Of a stretch of 64,000 nucleotides of DNA, positions 1-9,990 are shown piece by piece. The notes under the pieces are model-generated. The model worked only from the letters and a program-made list of their open reading frames with translations, did not search any database and was not told where the DNA came from. The translations under genes and the position numbers were made by a program. Position 1 is the first letter of the stretch; the number at the start of each line of letters is the position of its first letter. The stretch comes from Deinandra increscens subsp. villosa (lineage: Eukaryota > Streptophyta > Magnoliopsida > Asterales > Asteraceae), in the NCBI GenBank assembly GCA_039602395.1, contig JBCNJP010000007.1, positions 123,724,957-123,788,956 on the forward strand. The letters run 5' to 3'.

Positions 1-1404
1 TACAGAAATTTACTGCATTGTGATTTGTGAGTATAATCAGTTTGTATTCAACAGGCAAATAGCATTTTACTTCCATTGGAATCAGTGTTGTCTAAGGATG
101 TTGAGGCAATGACTGAAGCTATGAACAAGGAAAAAGAGACAAAAATGGAAATATCTCCTATTCATGGACAAGCAATATATCATTCTTACCATGCAAAAAT
201 TAAAGAGGCTTGTCATGTGATCAAACCTTTGGTTCCATCACTAGCGTTTTCTGTTAAGGGACTCCATTCCATGCTTACTCGGCTGGCACGAACTGCAAAC
301 ATCCATGCAGGAAACCTTCACAAGGTATGTCCTGATTGTAGTAAATTAGTTTTATAATCACATTTAACACATTAAAAGTTTATAAAAGAAGGAAAAGAAG
401 AAAAAATGTTTGTGGATCAGCTTGCCCCAAACCACACTGTTTTCACCCTACCCGATTTACTAGTTACCCAATTCTCCCTAGCCACCTGTTTTGACTTTTT
501 CCAAACCTAGTCTTCACTCATCTGACATTTGTGGTTTCTACTAGGCTCTTGAAGGGCTGGGTGAAAGCCAGGAAATAAGGTCACAGGATCTTGTTGCGGA
601 TGACACTGGATACGATAACAAAGAGAATGACACCTTTTCCAGATCTGATGGCGAGTATGATGAAGAATTACCTCAGATGACAGGGCTCAATTTGCAAGAT
701 AAAGGATGGATATCTCCCCCGGATAGTATTTATGATGACAGCTCAGACGGTGCCACATCAGCTGTCGATAGTTTCACTGGCTCTGAAGCAACTGAATCAC
801 ATCCAGATGCAGATGCGAACGATTCCAAGGAAAACACAGATGTATCTAGTTCTTCGCCATGTGAATTGGAATCTAGAGATAAGGATGCTAACCAAGTGGA
901 TGGTCCTCCTGTGGATGATGTGGCATCACGTTCAACTTTATCTGAAATAAATGTAGGAGTCTCGAATCTGAAACTTGGTACCCAACGTCAAGAGGAAAGC
1001 CATAACTCCCCTACACAAAATACAGATGCTGCAGTTCAAGTGAGCAGAGTAAAAAGTAAGTTTCGTAAAATTAATTTAATATATTTTTTATTACAGTAAA
1101 AGTTTGATGTTACTTACTGCTATTGAATGTTTGGTCCACTAGGTAAAAATGCTTATGCTGTGTCAGTTCTAAGGCGAGTTGAAATGAAAATAGACGGTAG
1201 AGATATCACCGATAAAAGGCATGTGTACTTCCGAAGCTTTATCTTTTATCGTCTTATCACATGTCAGGAAAATATTTATAACCTTTATTCTTTTCTCTTT
1301 CCAGAGATATAAGTATTTCAGAGCAAGTAGATTATCTACTTAGGCAAGCAACGAGTGTGGATAACCTTTGCAATATGTATGAAGGGTGGACACCCTGGAT
1401 TTGA
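1..1404 (+). CDS. SMG1: SMG1 PI3K-related kinase, 3' end (partial)
   Basis: This is the C-terminal end of SMG1, the kinase of the PIKK family that phosphorylates UPF1 in nonsense-mediated mRNA decay. The gene starts upstream of the window. Four exons are readable: 55-324, 545-1055, 1143-1218 and 1305-1404, with stop TGA at 1402-1404. The last two exons encode the FATC domain, ending in EQVDYLLRQATS and then NMYEGWTPWI, the closing motif of SMG1 proteins. The acidic, serine-rich linker in exon 545-1055 (around SPPDSIYDDSSD) is also typical of plant SMG1. The last intron (1219-1304) appears to use a GC donor, AG|GCATGT, because only that joint gives a continuous DKR-DISISEQ reading. Identification rests on recognising the FATC sequence. 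The exon 2 to exon 3 joint (phase 1) is the least certain. Confidence 0.9.
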
Positions 1405-2620
1405 GCCTTCACAGTGCTTACTTGTGCTACAAGCTATCTGACCCATATACCCCATATTGTACACCTTCTTGATGATGGTTGCCTGTTAGCATGTTTTTAC
1501 ATGTGCCTTAGTTTGGGACTAAGGTTACTCTAAAACTTGGGGAAACTGGAAATCATGCCATTTCAACATGCCATTTCAAACATGGTCAATATTTGTCCAG
1601 ATATCCTAGTGAGGATCTACAGAAGACTCTTTATGAGCTGAACTTTTGCAACCAGATTTCAAACTGCTGAGAAAATTCAAAAGCTGTTGCAACTTGCAAG
1701 GTATTGTTTTTTTTATTCTTCTGGTTAGAGGTGGCAATTTCAATTATTTATTTAACTGTGTCAAATAAAGAAAAATGGTTAGAGGGGAAGGTGTTGAACT
1801 TGTTAATTGTCGCCCTATAGTCTACTTCTAACATGTACAACCACATTGTAAATTGTTATTAAAAGAATATTGTTTTTGTGATCATACCAAACACATTCAT
1901 TGGTTTATAAACAAGTGGACAAACGGTTTCAACATGTCAGTCCAACCCGACCGGTTCATTTCCGTCTATACTAGAAAATCCCCCTTTTCAACCAAAATCT
2001 GTTTTGACCATTTAGCCCAACTACTTATCTTACCCCTCTACTTACACATTGTTGGTGCCTTTTGGTTTATAGCAGTTTCGGAAATTTGAGACCACAATCT
2101 CTCTGATGGAAGATGCGGACATTATTGACATATCTAGTTTCTTCGAAGCAAGAGATGGTTGTCATGAAGATATTGGTAATCATGGGCTCACAATACATGC
2201 TTTAAGTTATATGACACATAAATCACACATGATAGGAATCGTAAATCCTGAACTCTAAACCCATATTATATCCGCTTAGGGTTTAATAACAACACTTATG
2301 ATCTTGATTCTATGTATGTATCTGAAACTTTGTTTTTGATTTTGTGGTGTAATGTAAATTTAGAACTTGTGAATAATACTTATCCAGTATCCACTCTTCC
2401 AAAATTAAAAACAAAAATAAAACAAAGGTAGGGCATAACTAAATTTAATAACATTGTAGATATACTTTTTAATACACAGATTTTTCGTATCGAGCAGAGG
2501 AACATTATTGTTTGGTGTTAATTGAAAGACATTAATTTAGATTAATATAATGGATGCACAAGAACTTTGAGTCCCAACTTGTTAAAGCGATGATTGATGA
2601 ATAACTAGATATATGGATGT
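1137..2620 (+). repeat. Segmental duplication, copy A (SMG1 tail plus 3' flank)
   Basis: This stretch, from the acceptor of the penultimate SMG1 exon to about 1.2 kb past the stop, reappears in the same orientation at about 6930-8450. The copies align collinearly with many substitutions and small indels. Examples are the shared text after the stop (acaagctatctgacccata), the segment around 1960-2060 versus 7720-7820, and the end segment gatgattgatgaataac at about 2590 versus 8420. No gene other than the SMG1 tail is visible between 1405 and 2620. Copy A is the parent because it is attached to the rest of SMG1. Confidence 0.9.
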
Positions 2621-2837
2621 GATATTGCAAAGGATTTGGACCGAAGGGAGCCACATCGTAACACCCACATGCCTGTCGTGCGCTGCCATCTAAACGCTCT
2701 TCCCACGAACCTCTCAGCTTTGGAGGTAGTCTAGTTTAGAGATATAAGGGCATTTCTGTTATTTGTCACGTTGTGTTAAAGTCGATAGGAACTTCTTAAG
2801 GGTACAAATCATGATATTGATTGTGATTACAAAAGTA

Positions 2838-3013
2838 GGGTTAGGTTCAAATGAGAACTTTTTATTTTGAGAACTTTTAGAACTAAATCTCAACCACTAA
2901 TTTCAGGTGGGACCACTATAATTCATGGGGGGTTTTCCATATATATAAACTAGTGGTTGAGATTAGTTATTTTTAGTTCTCAAACTCAATTGGTTCTCAA
3001 ATGATCCTCTCCC
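2838..3013. mobile_element. Short inverted-repeat MITE, TA-flanked
   Basis: The two ends are inverted repeats: GGGTTAGGTTCAAATGAGAA at the left and, reverse-complemented, GGGAGAGGATCATTTGAGAA at the right. The interior is also largely self-complementary (CTCAACCACTAA against TTAGTGGTTGAG forms). A TA dinucleotide flanks each end (2836-2837 and 3014-3015), as expected for Tc1/mariner-type MITEs. It has no coding capacity. Confidence 0.6.
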
Positions 3014-3249
3014 TACAAATATATTTATATTTATGTTTAATATTATATCAATTTTTCATGCTATTGTGTCGAATCATTTTCTATTAAAACCTCATTCATA
3101 ATACAAGAGCCTAAAAAAATGTTTGTTATAAGCACCATAAAATAAATTACATGCAATTGGATTTTAATAATATGTAGTATGACTATGGGTAGTATTTCTG
3201 AACTACAACACTTTTAACTTCTCTTTTTACTATTTGAACACAGTTCTAA

Positions 3250-4033
3250 TATAGTATGATAATCATGCATTTATATTTGAAGTCTGACTCATAAGTCATA
3301 ATGATGACTCTAAATGAAACAAGAAAATATAAGAAATACGTAAAACAGTACAAGGCAAAGTAGTGAAAGATGTAAAAGTTTGATTTAATATGTTAGTTGG
3401 ATTGTCTTTGATAATGAAAATGAAAGATGATAGTGTTAATTGGCCAAACTGATATTATAGATTACTATCGACCAATAAGTAATAGTCGAGATTATCAAAA
3501 TACAATTTGCCTAAAAAAATATGAGCCATTTGAATGCACCGTTTGTACATTTGACGCATTGTTATAATTTGTTTAAGAGCATCATTGTAAGTAGTATAGT
3601 GTTACTACAATCAATTGTCCATCACTCATCAAACATCCTTTTAACGTTAAGTGTAATATACATCGCATGGTGTGATGATGATGAGGTGGAGTGCGGTGGT
3701 TTGTGAAAACACCATTACACTCCCATCAAGGCAACGTTTTTTATGCTTAGTGTGGCTCCTTGTGCCGCACAAGTCATTCCGTATTTTCTCTCTATTTATC
3801 TCATAAAACCTAACCCTCTTTATTACTTTTTATTTATTATAATATTATTAAAAATATTAAAGATTATTGTGGGGTGAGTATTACATTATGTGAAATGTAA
3901 AAATAAAAAATTATGATATAATGTTAAGGAGCAAGAAAAAAAATAAGATTGAAAAATATACTTGTTGTATTACACTTGGTCTAAGTATATGTAGGAATAT
4001 TATAGTCAAATCATCGTAACTAGTATGGGCATG
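3250..4033 (+). repeat. Dispersed repeat, copy 1 (pairs with 30105-30863)
   Basis: About 780 bp align in the same orientation with 30105-30863, with scattered substitutions and indels. Shared anchors include gatgatagtg near 3430, the block from ttgtacatttgacgcattgt near 3543, and atagtcaaatcatcgtaact near 4001. The central part begins with TAAGAGCATCATTGTAAGT and ends in a loosely complementary segment near ACTTGGTCTAAG, so a MITE may be carried inside. The few short open frames here have no recognisable similarity. I see no gene in it. Confidence 0.75.
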
Positions 4034-4455
4034 CTATTATAATCGTTAGTTTATAATACATCAAATTGTTTTTAGAGCAATTTAGTAATACATTATACTA
4101 AAATTAAATATAACATAAATTAGGGTCTCTATATACACACACATACTCTCGATATTGGGTACTCATCACCGTATGATAATCGTATGAGTAGTTATATCAA
4201 AAGTGTGTAATATCCGAGCCTAAAATTATAGGCTTTATGGTATGTTATTGGAAAAAAAGAAAAATAAAAATAAACTACAGAAGTTATTTGAATTTGAAAA
4301 GGTAACGATATTGGAGAGTGGAGAGTGGAAACTAGTTTTCTTCGAGTTATCCCTGAATTCTTATTATTTCAGGAAATCAATATAAGTTTTTCTTTCTTTC
4401 TTTGTGTTATCTCTGAACAAACTTACGAGCGGCAATCCGGCAAACACCACTTCAG
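4034..4455. other. Intergenic, upstream of the PPR gene
   Basis: This is AT-rich DNA without a recognisable element. It must hold the promoter and 5' leader of the PPR gene. A pyrimidine-rich stretch (tttctttctttctttg) lies about 55 bp upstream of the ATG. No convincing TATA box can be singled out. Confidence 0.4.
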
Positions 4456-6726
4456 ATGATCCAATACATGCCCTTATTCCGATGTTGCTCCACAACAAGA
4501 ACACTCACTCAACTCCACGCCCATCTCCTCGTCACCGGCCAACATACAAGCCCTCTCGCCTCCACAAAGCTCATCGAATCATACGCCCAGATGGGCCCTC
4601 TCCATTCCGCAAACCTCGTCTTTCAAACCTTTCCCACCCCAGATTCTTACATGTACGCCGTCCTAATCAAACGCTACGTCTGGCACGGATTGTTCACACA
4701 AGCCCTTTCTTTATACAACCATCTCCTCCACAAACTAAATCTAACCCTCATCACCACCAGCAGCAGCTTCATATTCCCTTCCGTTTTGCGAGCCTGTTCG
4801 GGTCTTGGTGATCTGGGTCTTGGCCAAACTGTTCATGGGAGGGTAATCAAATCTGGGTTTGAGTCAGACCCTGTAGTTAACACCTCATTGCTCAACATGT
4901 ATGGTGAAGTTTCCCCCTGCTTGAGTTATGCACGTAAGGTGTTCGATGAAATGCCTGAACGAGATGTGGTTTGTTGGAGTTCGGTTATTTCGATGCATGT
5001 GCGTTATGGTCGGGTAAGTGAAGGGTTGGAGTTGTTTTGCAGGATGATGTTGGACGGGTATGAGCCGGATTATGTTACTTTGCTTAGTGTGGCGGAGGCG
5101 TGTGGGGAGTTGGGTTTAAGGCTGCAATCGAAGTCGGTTCATGGTTATGCCGTGACGAGAAAGATTGAAAGCGGTGGTGATTGTAGCATGCTAACTAACT
5201 CTCTAATTGCAATGTATGGGAAATGTGGGGAGTTATACGGTGCTCGGTGTCTTTTCGATCGTGTTTCTAATCATTCCACTTCGTCATGGACCGCTATGAT
5301 CACATGCTACAATCACAATGGTTACTATGAAGTAGCGTTAAACCTTTTCGGAAAAATGCAAGAATGTAGAGTAGAACCAAATGCAATCACCATGATGGGC
5401 ATTCTTTGTTCTTGTGCTAGACTAAATTTGTTAAAACTAGGCAAGTCAGCTCATGGTTTTGTTATAAGAAAACACCTTGATCCCGACAACGATATTTTGG
5501 GGCACGCTTTGATCGATTTGTATGCTAATTGTGGAAAGTTTAGTACTTGCCACAAGATTTTTGATGCAGCCAAGGATAGACATGTGATTTCATGGAATAT
5601 GGTCATATCGGGCTATACACGAGAGGGGATGTCAGAGGAAGCGGTGGATCTCTTCAAACAAATGACGGCCCACATGATCTCACCGGACGAGTTTACTATA
5701 GCAAGTGTTGTCTCAGCTTGTGGAAACATGGGTTCTTTAAATCTTGGAATCCAAATTCATAGTTATGCTATTAAAACCGGGGTTTTTAATGAATTTGTTG
5801 TGAATTCATTGATTGACATGTATGCTAAATGTGGTTTTGTAGATGCAGCATATAACATATTCAAGAACCAGAATCCTAAGGGTGTGGTAACTTGGAACTC
5901 TATGATGTGGGGTTTTTCTCATAATGGTAAATCTCTCGAGGCCTTGAGTCTTTTTGACCAGATGTGTTTAGGTGATCAAGAAATGGATGATGTGACATTC
6001 TTGAGTGCAATTCAAGCGTGTTCGGATTTACGAGATCTTGATAAGGGAAAATGGATTCATCATAAGCTTATTACAAATGGTGTGATGAATGATGCATATG
6101 TATATACAGCTTTACTTGATATGTATGCCAAAAATGGTGAATTATGGATGGCTCAACGCGTTTTTGACTTCATGCCATATAAGAGTGTGGTATCATGGAG
6201 TGCCATGATTGATGCTTATGGAATGCATGGTTTAGTTGATATGTCAATTTCAGTTTTCAATAAAATGATAGAATCAAAGACGAAACCGAATGAAATTACC
6301 TTCATGAACATCTTATCTGCTTGTAGTCATGCTGGATATGTTGAAAAGGGTCAGTTATATTTCAACTCGATGAAAAAAGATTTCGGTATTGAACCTAAAC
6401 TAGAACATTTTTCTTGTTTAATCGATCTTCTGAGTCGAGCAGGTCATGTTGATGAGGCTTACAAAATCATCATTTCAATGCCGTTTTTACCCACTTCTGG
6501 AATTTGGGGTTCTTTATTAAGTGGCTGTCGAATTCATAGGAGATTGGATATGATCAAGTTAATTCAAGAAAGTGTAGAAAAGATTGATGATACAGGATAC
6601 TACACTTTGTTGTCTAATATTTCTGCTGAAGGAGAAGATTGGAAACAGTTTCAGAATGTGAGATCAATGATGAAAACTACTGGATTGAAAAAACTTCAGG
6701 GGTGTAGCATGGTTCATACCAGATGA
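4456..6726 (+). CDS. PLS/E-class pentatricopeptide repeat protein, C-terminally shortened
   Basis: This intronless 756-residue protein is built of tandem PPR motifs of P, L and S type (for example LLNMYGEV, VSWNMVISGYTREG, VVNSLIDMYAKCGFVDAA), followed by the start of an E motif (GYYTLLSNISAEGEDWKQ, then LKKLQGCSM). Proteins of this class act in mitochondria or plastids on specific RNAs, often in C-to-U editing. The N-terminus (MIQYMPLFRCCST, QLHAHLLVTG) and overall architecture match my recollection of Arabidopsis At1g69350, so an orthologue is likely. The protein stops right after GCSM with the odd tail VHTR, where family members continue for a few dozen residues. The stop coincides with a rearrangement junction (inverted PPR fragment from about 6730), so the C-terminus was probably replaced. 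The start at 4456 fits the family; Met-5 is an alternative. Confidence 0.9.
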   Translation: MIQYMPLFRCCSTTRTLTQLHAHLLVTGQHTSPLASTKLIESYAQMGPLHSANLVFQTFPTPDSYMYAVLIKRYVWHGLFTQALSLYNHLLHKLNLTLITTSSSFIFPSVLRACSGLGDLGLGQTVHGRVIKSGFESDPVVNTSLLNMYGEVSPCLSYARKVFDEMPERDVVCWSSVISMHVRYGRVSEGLELFCRMMLDGYEPDYVTLLSVAEACGELGLRLQSKSVHGYAVTRKIESGGDCSMLTNSLIAMYGKCGELYGARCLFDRVSNHSTSSWTAMITCYNHNGYYEVALNLFGKMQECRVEPNAITMMGILCSCARLNLLKLGKSAHGFVIRKHLDPDNDILGHALIDLYANCGKFSTCHKIFDAAKDRHVISWNMVISGYTREGMSEEAVDLFKQMTAHMISPDEFTIASVVSACGNMGSLNLGIQIHSYAIKTGVFNEFVVNSLIDMYAKCGFVDAAYNIFKNQNPKGVVTWNSMMWGFSHNGKSLEALSLFDQMCLGDQEMDDVTFLSAIQACSDLRDLDKGKWIHHKLITNGVMNDAYVYTALLDMYAKNGELWMAQRVFDFMPYKSVVSWSAMIDAYGMHGLVDMSISVFNKMIESKTKPNEITFMNILSACSHAGYVEKGQLYFNSMKKDFGIEPKLEHFSCLIDLLSRAGHVDEAYKIIISMPFLPTSGIWGSLLSGCRIHRRLDMIKLIQESVEKIDDTGYYTLLSNISAEGEDWKQFQNVRSMMKTTGLKKLQGCSMVHTR

Positions 6727-6729
6727 TGC

Positions 6730-6932
6730 ATTATGGAGTTGTACAGTACATCCTGGCAACTTACTCAAATCTTTCAGCTTCATGAACTCCCTTATTTGAG
6801 AAACCTGACTCCATCTTCCATCTGAAGCATATAGATTCGATACAACCGCATAATAAGAAACAGAAACATCAATCGGATATTGGTCAAACATCCATTTTAC
6901 CGCACTTTCACCAAGGTCAAACCTCGAGTGCA
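6730..6932 (-). pseudogene. Inverted fragment of a second PPR gene (E motif)
   Basis: On the minus strand this segment reads HSRFDLGESAVKWMFDQYP, then SNLYASDGRWSQVSQIREFM and KLPGCTVQLHN. That is the end of the last PPR repeats plus an E motif of an E-class PPR protein. It is not a copy of the neighbouring gene, whose equivalent residues are IHRRLDMIK and SNISAEGEDW. There is no start and no upstream repeats, so it is a fragment about 65 codons long. It faces the 3' end of the gene at 4456-6726 tail to tail: both reading frames break at the same KKLxGC(S/T) point within about 50 bp of each other. The other side adjoins the duplicated SMG1 exon. Confidence 0.8.
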
Positions 6933-6936
6933 CCAG

Positions 6937-7198
6937 GTAAAAATGCATATGCTGTGCCAGTTCTAAGGCGAGTTGAAATGAAAATAGAATGGTAGAGATA
7001 TCACCGATAAAAGGCATGTGTATTTCTGAAGCGTCACCTTCTATTGTCTTATCAAATATCAGGAAAATATTCATAACCATTTTTTTTTCTTTTTCCAGAG
7101 ATATAAGTATTGCAGAGCAAGTTGATTATTTACTTAGGCAAGCAACGAGTGTGGATAACCTCTGCAATATGTATGAAGGGTGGACACCCTGGATTTAA
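6937..7198 (+). pseudogene. Duplicated SMG1 FATC exons (pseudogene fragment)
   Basis: This is a second copy of the last two SMG1 exons: 6937-7013 matches 1143-1218 and 7099-7198 matches 1305-1404. The GC donor (AG|GCATGT) and the final peptide NMYEGWTPWI are retained, with TAA instead of TGA as stop. Copy B has one extra base in the penultimate exon (AGAATGG against AGACGG in the parent), which shifts the frame. The rest of the gene is absent, so no kinase can be made. Similarity begins at or within a few bases of the intron acceptor (CACCAG|GTAAAA here, CCACTAG|GTAAAA in the parent). Confidence 0.88.
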
Positions 7199-8450
7199 TA
7201 CTTCAAAGTGTTTACTTGTGCTACAAGCTATCTGACCCATATACTACATCGTGTACACCTTCTTGATGATGGTTGCCAGTTAGCATGTTTTTACATGTGC
7301 CTTAGTTTGGGACTAAGGATACTCTAAAACTTGGGGAATTGGAAGTCATGGAAACAACATGCCATTTCAAAGTTCAAACAAGGTCAGTATTTGTCCAGAT
7401 ATCCTAATGGGATCTTCAGAAGACTCTTATGAGCTGATCTCCTGCAACTAGATTTCAAACTGCTGAGAAAATTCAAAAGCTGTTGCAACTTGCAAGGTAT
7501 TGTTTTTTATTCTTCTGGTTAGAGGTGTCAATTTCAATCATTTATTTAACATGTCAACGTGTTGGAATTTGTTAAATGTCGCCCTAAGTCTACTTCTAAC
7601 GTGTACAACCACACTGTAAATTGTTATTAAAAGAATATTGTTTTTGTGATCATACCGAACACATTCTTATTTAAAAAAAATGGACAAAAGGTTTCAACAT
7701 GTCAGTCCAACCCGACCCGGTTCATTTCCACCTATACTAGAAAATCACCCTTTTCAACCAAAATCTGTTTTGACCCGTTAGCCCAACTGTTTATCTTGCC
7801 CCTCTACTTACACATTGTTGGTGCCTTTTGGTTTCACGGTTTTGGAGATTTGAGACCACAATCTCTCTGATGGAAGATGGTGACAAATCTGGTTTCTTGG
7901 AAGCAAGAGATGGTTCTGTCATGAGGATATTGGTAATCATGGGCCCAAAATACATGCTTTAAGTTCTTTTTTATCTTTTTATATGACAAATAAATTGCAC
8001 TTGATAGGAATCGTAAACTCCTGAACTCTAAACCCATATTATATGTATTTTTATGCTGGATTACGGGTTAATCACAACACTTATGATCTTGATTTATGTC
8101 TACTACGGCTATTCTGAAACCCATTCCTGGTTGCTATTTTTATTTTGTGGTGTATATATCTACATTTAGAACTTATGAATAATACCTATCCACTCAAATT
8201 TTGACAATTCTACTATGGTATATGTGTTGCTCTTTCAAAATTAAACACAAATAAAACCAGCAGAGTTATACTATGTTCCTTTTTTCGTAAATATATGATA
8301 ACAAAGGTGGTGCATTGCTATTTCCTTGCCATATTTTTAAGACAATATTTTGTGATAATTGAAAGACATTAACGTAAATAAAAGCAAAAGAATTTATAGA
8401 TACATGGATCTTATTAAGGTGATGATTGATGAATAACCAGATACATGGAT
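7199..8450 (+). repeat. Segmental duplication, copy B (SMG1 3' flank)
   Basis: This continues the copy of 1405-2620, in the same order and orientation, with small insertions such as TTTTTATCTTTTTATATG near 7967. It contains no gene. Similarity fades near 8450 after the shared gatgattgatgaataacc segment. Confidence 0.85.
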
Positions 8451-9178
8451 GTCAATTATAGATACTATATAAACTTGGCCCTTCAAGTTACCTTAATTAA
8501 CTAAATTTCCTATTAGATCCAACCAAGGTAAAAAGACTCCGCAACTAGCAAGTATGACGTTATTACAAATACTGTACTTCGCCAAAGATCAAGTCTAACA
8601 ATCACCCCGTTATCTTTTGACACTAATGAGCCCTTTCATCTCGATGAACTTCAAATTCAATCATCCGAAAGATTTTGTAAGGAGTGTCGAGGACCTGTTG
8701 CAAAGTCCCCAGACTCGAGCATCGATGGGTTTCACTTTTCGGTGGTGGATTAACCAATTTCCAAGTCTAGTTCTATTCATTAATCGATAGATATCACTAT
8801 TTGGAACCAGATTTTAAATAAACATAAACTCGAAACCCAATCCTAATTACATTTCAGGTTTGTCGGGTTAATCCGTGTAATCCGATTAACACTTTTAGAC
8901 CCTATTAGACCCGAACCTAATTGCTTTATGCGGATTTAGATGGGGTCGGATTAATCAGTTGGGTATACTGCAACTTGATTAAAACTTGGATAAAATTTGT
9001 AATAGTGTAATTACATGTCTAAATTCAAAGGGAGGTGCGTGGTAGACAAATGGGATGACAACGATCGGACTCATGGTTGAAGCCCACATGGACCAGCTAG
9101 TGGTTTACTCGACCACAAAAGGCCAAACGGTGGGCCTTTCCATTCAATTATCAAAGAACCATTCAATTATCAAAGAGC
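8451..9178. other. Intergenic, no gene seen
   Basis: No coding sequence or transposon terminus was recognised. The end of the stretch has a 19-bp unit (cattcaattatcaaagarc) present twice in tandem at 9141-9178, directly before the target-site duplication of the next element. Confidence 0.5.
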
Positions 9179-9186
9179 CTTTTCGG

Positions 9187-9754
9187 TAGAGGTTGGCAAT
9201 TGACCGGTTTCACAATCGAAGTTTTAAACCGGAACCAAACCGGTTAGGGTCGATTTCGAACTGTCAATTTAGCTATTATTGGTATATTTGTTTGTAAGAA
9301 GCGTTTTGGAATCGAGTTATGTTGAAAACTGGTTTGTTATGATATATTCTTGAAATTTTTCCTTTAATTGTTATTTTCATTCTCTTTATACATACATACA
9401 TGTTTGTATCTATTTGTATAAGTTACGATATATTCTTGAATTTCCTTTAATTGTACGCAACAAATGCTCAACAATGATCACATTTTTCAAATCTAGATAG
9501 ATTCAATTCAATTTTTTTTTAAAAAGGATTCTGTTTTTAGCACTAAAAGAAATAAGTTTCTGAACCAGTTCAACCCAAACCGGTCTCAACCCGGTTCAAC
9601 TCGATCGGTTCATATAGGTTCGGGGTCTTGAGGCAGCAAACCAGTTTGTAACCTGAACCGGTTTTATCCAAACCGGTTTTTTACTTTGGTTGACCAAAGC
9701 GATTTTGGTTCATAACCCAAACGTTTTGAAAAAACCCGGTTTTGTACACCTCTA
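9187..9754. mobile_element. Non-autonomous hAT element with 8-bp target-site duplication
   Basis: The element is 568 bp long with a perfect 8-bp duplication CTTTTCGG at 9179-9186 and 9755-9762, the size made by hAT transposases. Its termini are inverted: TAGAGGTTGGCAA at the left and TAGAGGTGTACAA (reverse complement) at the right. The interior is rich in aaccggtt-type palindromic words and has no reading frame. The termini share TAGAGGT with the decayed hAT transposon at 9991-12020, which could be the source of its transposase. Confidence 0.85.
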
Positions 9755-9986
9755 CTTTTCGGCTTTACTGCTTTTTTTAAGAGCAAAAATTTCAATCGCA
9801 ATTTTTACTACCTTTGTGGTAAGGTAATCACCATACCATTAGTCTACAACGTCATTGATGGTATTGTACACCTCTACTTTTCGGCTTTACCGCTTTTTTT
9901 TAAGAGTAACATTTTCAACCGAAATTTTTACCAACTTTGTGGTTGGGCACCACTAGTCTACAAAGTCAATGATGGCTTCACCACTT
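9745..9986. repeat. Tandem duplication, 122-bp unit
   Basis: The unit starting TACACCTCTACTTTTCGGC at 9745 is repeated from 9867 with moderate divergence. The unit includes the right terminus of the hAT element at 9187-9754 and its target-site duplication, so the tandem duplication happened after that insertion. Confidence 0.85.
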
Positions 9987-9990
9987 CTAC

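Noticed and set aside
4404..4811. A 135-codon open frame overlapping the start of the PPR gene
   Set aside because: It is in another frame of the PPR coding sequence and its composition is that of a shadow frame rich in Pro, His and Arg.
6664..7080. A 138-codon open frame on the minus strand overlapping the PPR end and SMG1 fragment
   Set aside because: It is a chance fusion of the inverted PPR fragment with antisense DNA of the SMG1 copy and of the PPR gene end. Only the middle part (6730-6932) has protein similarity.
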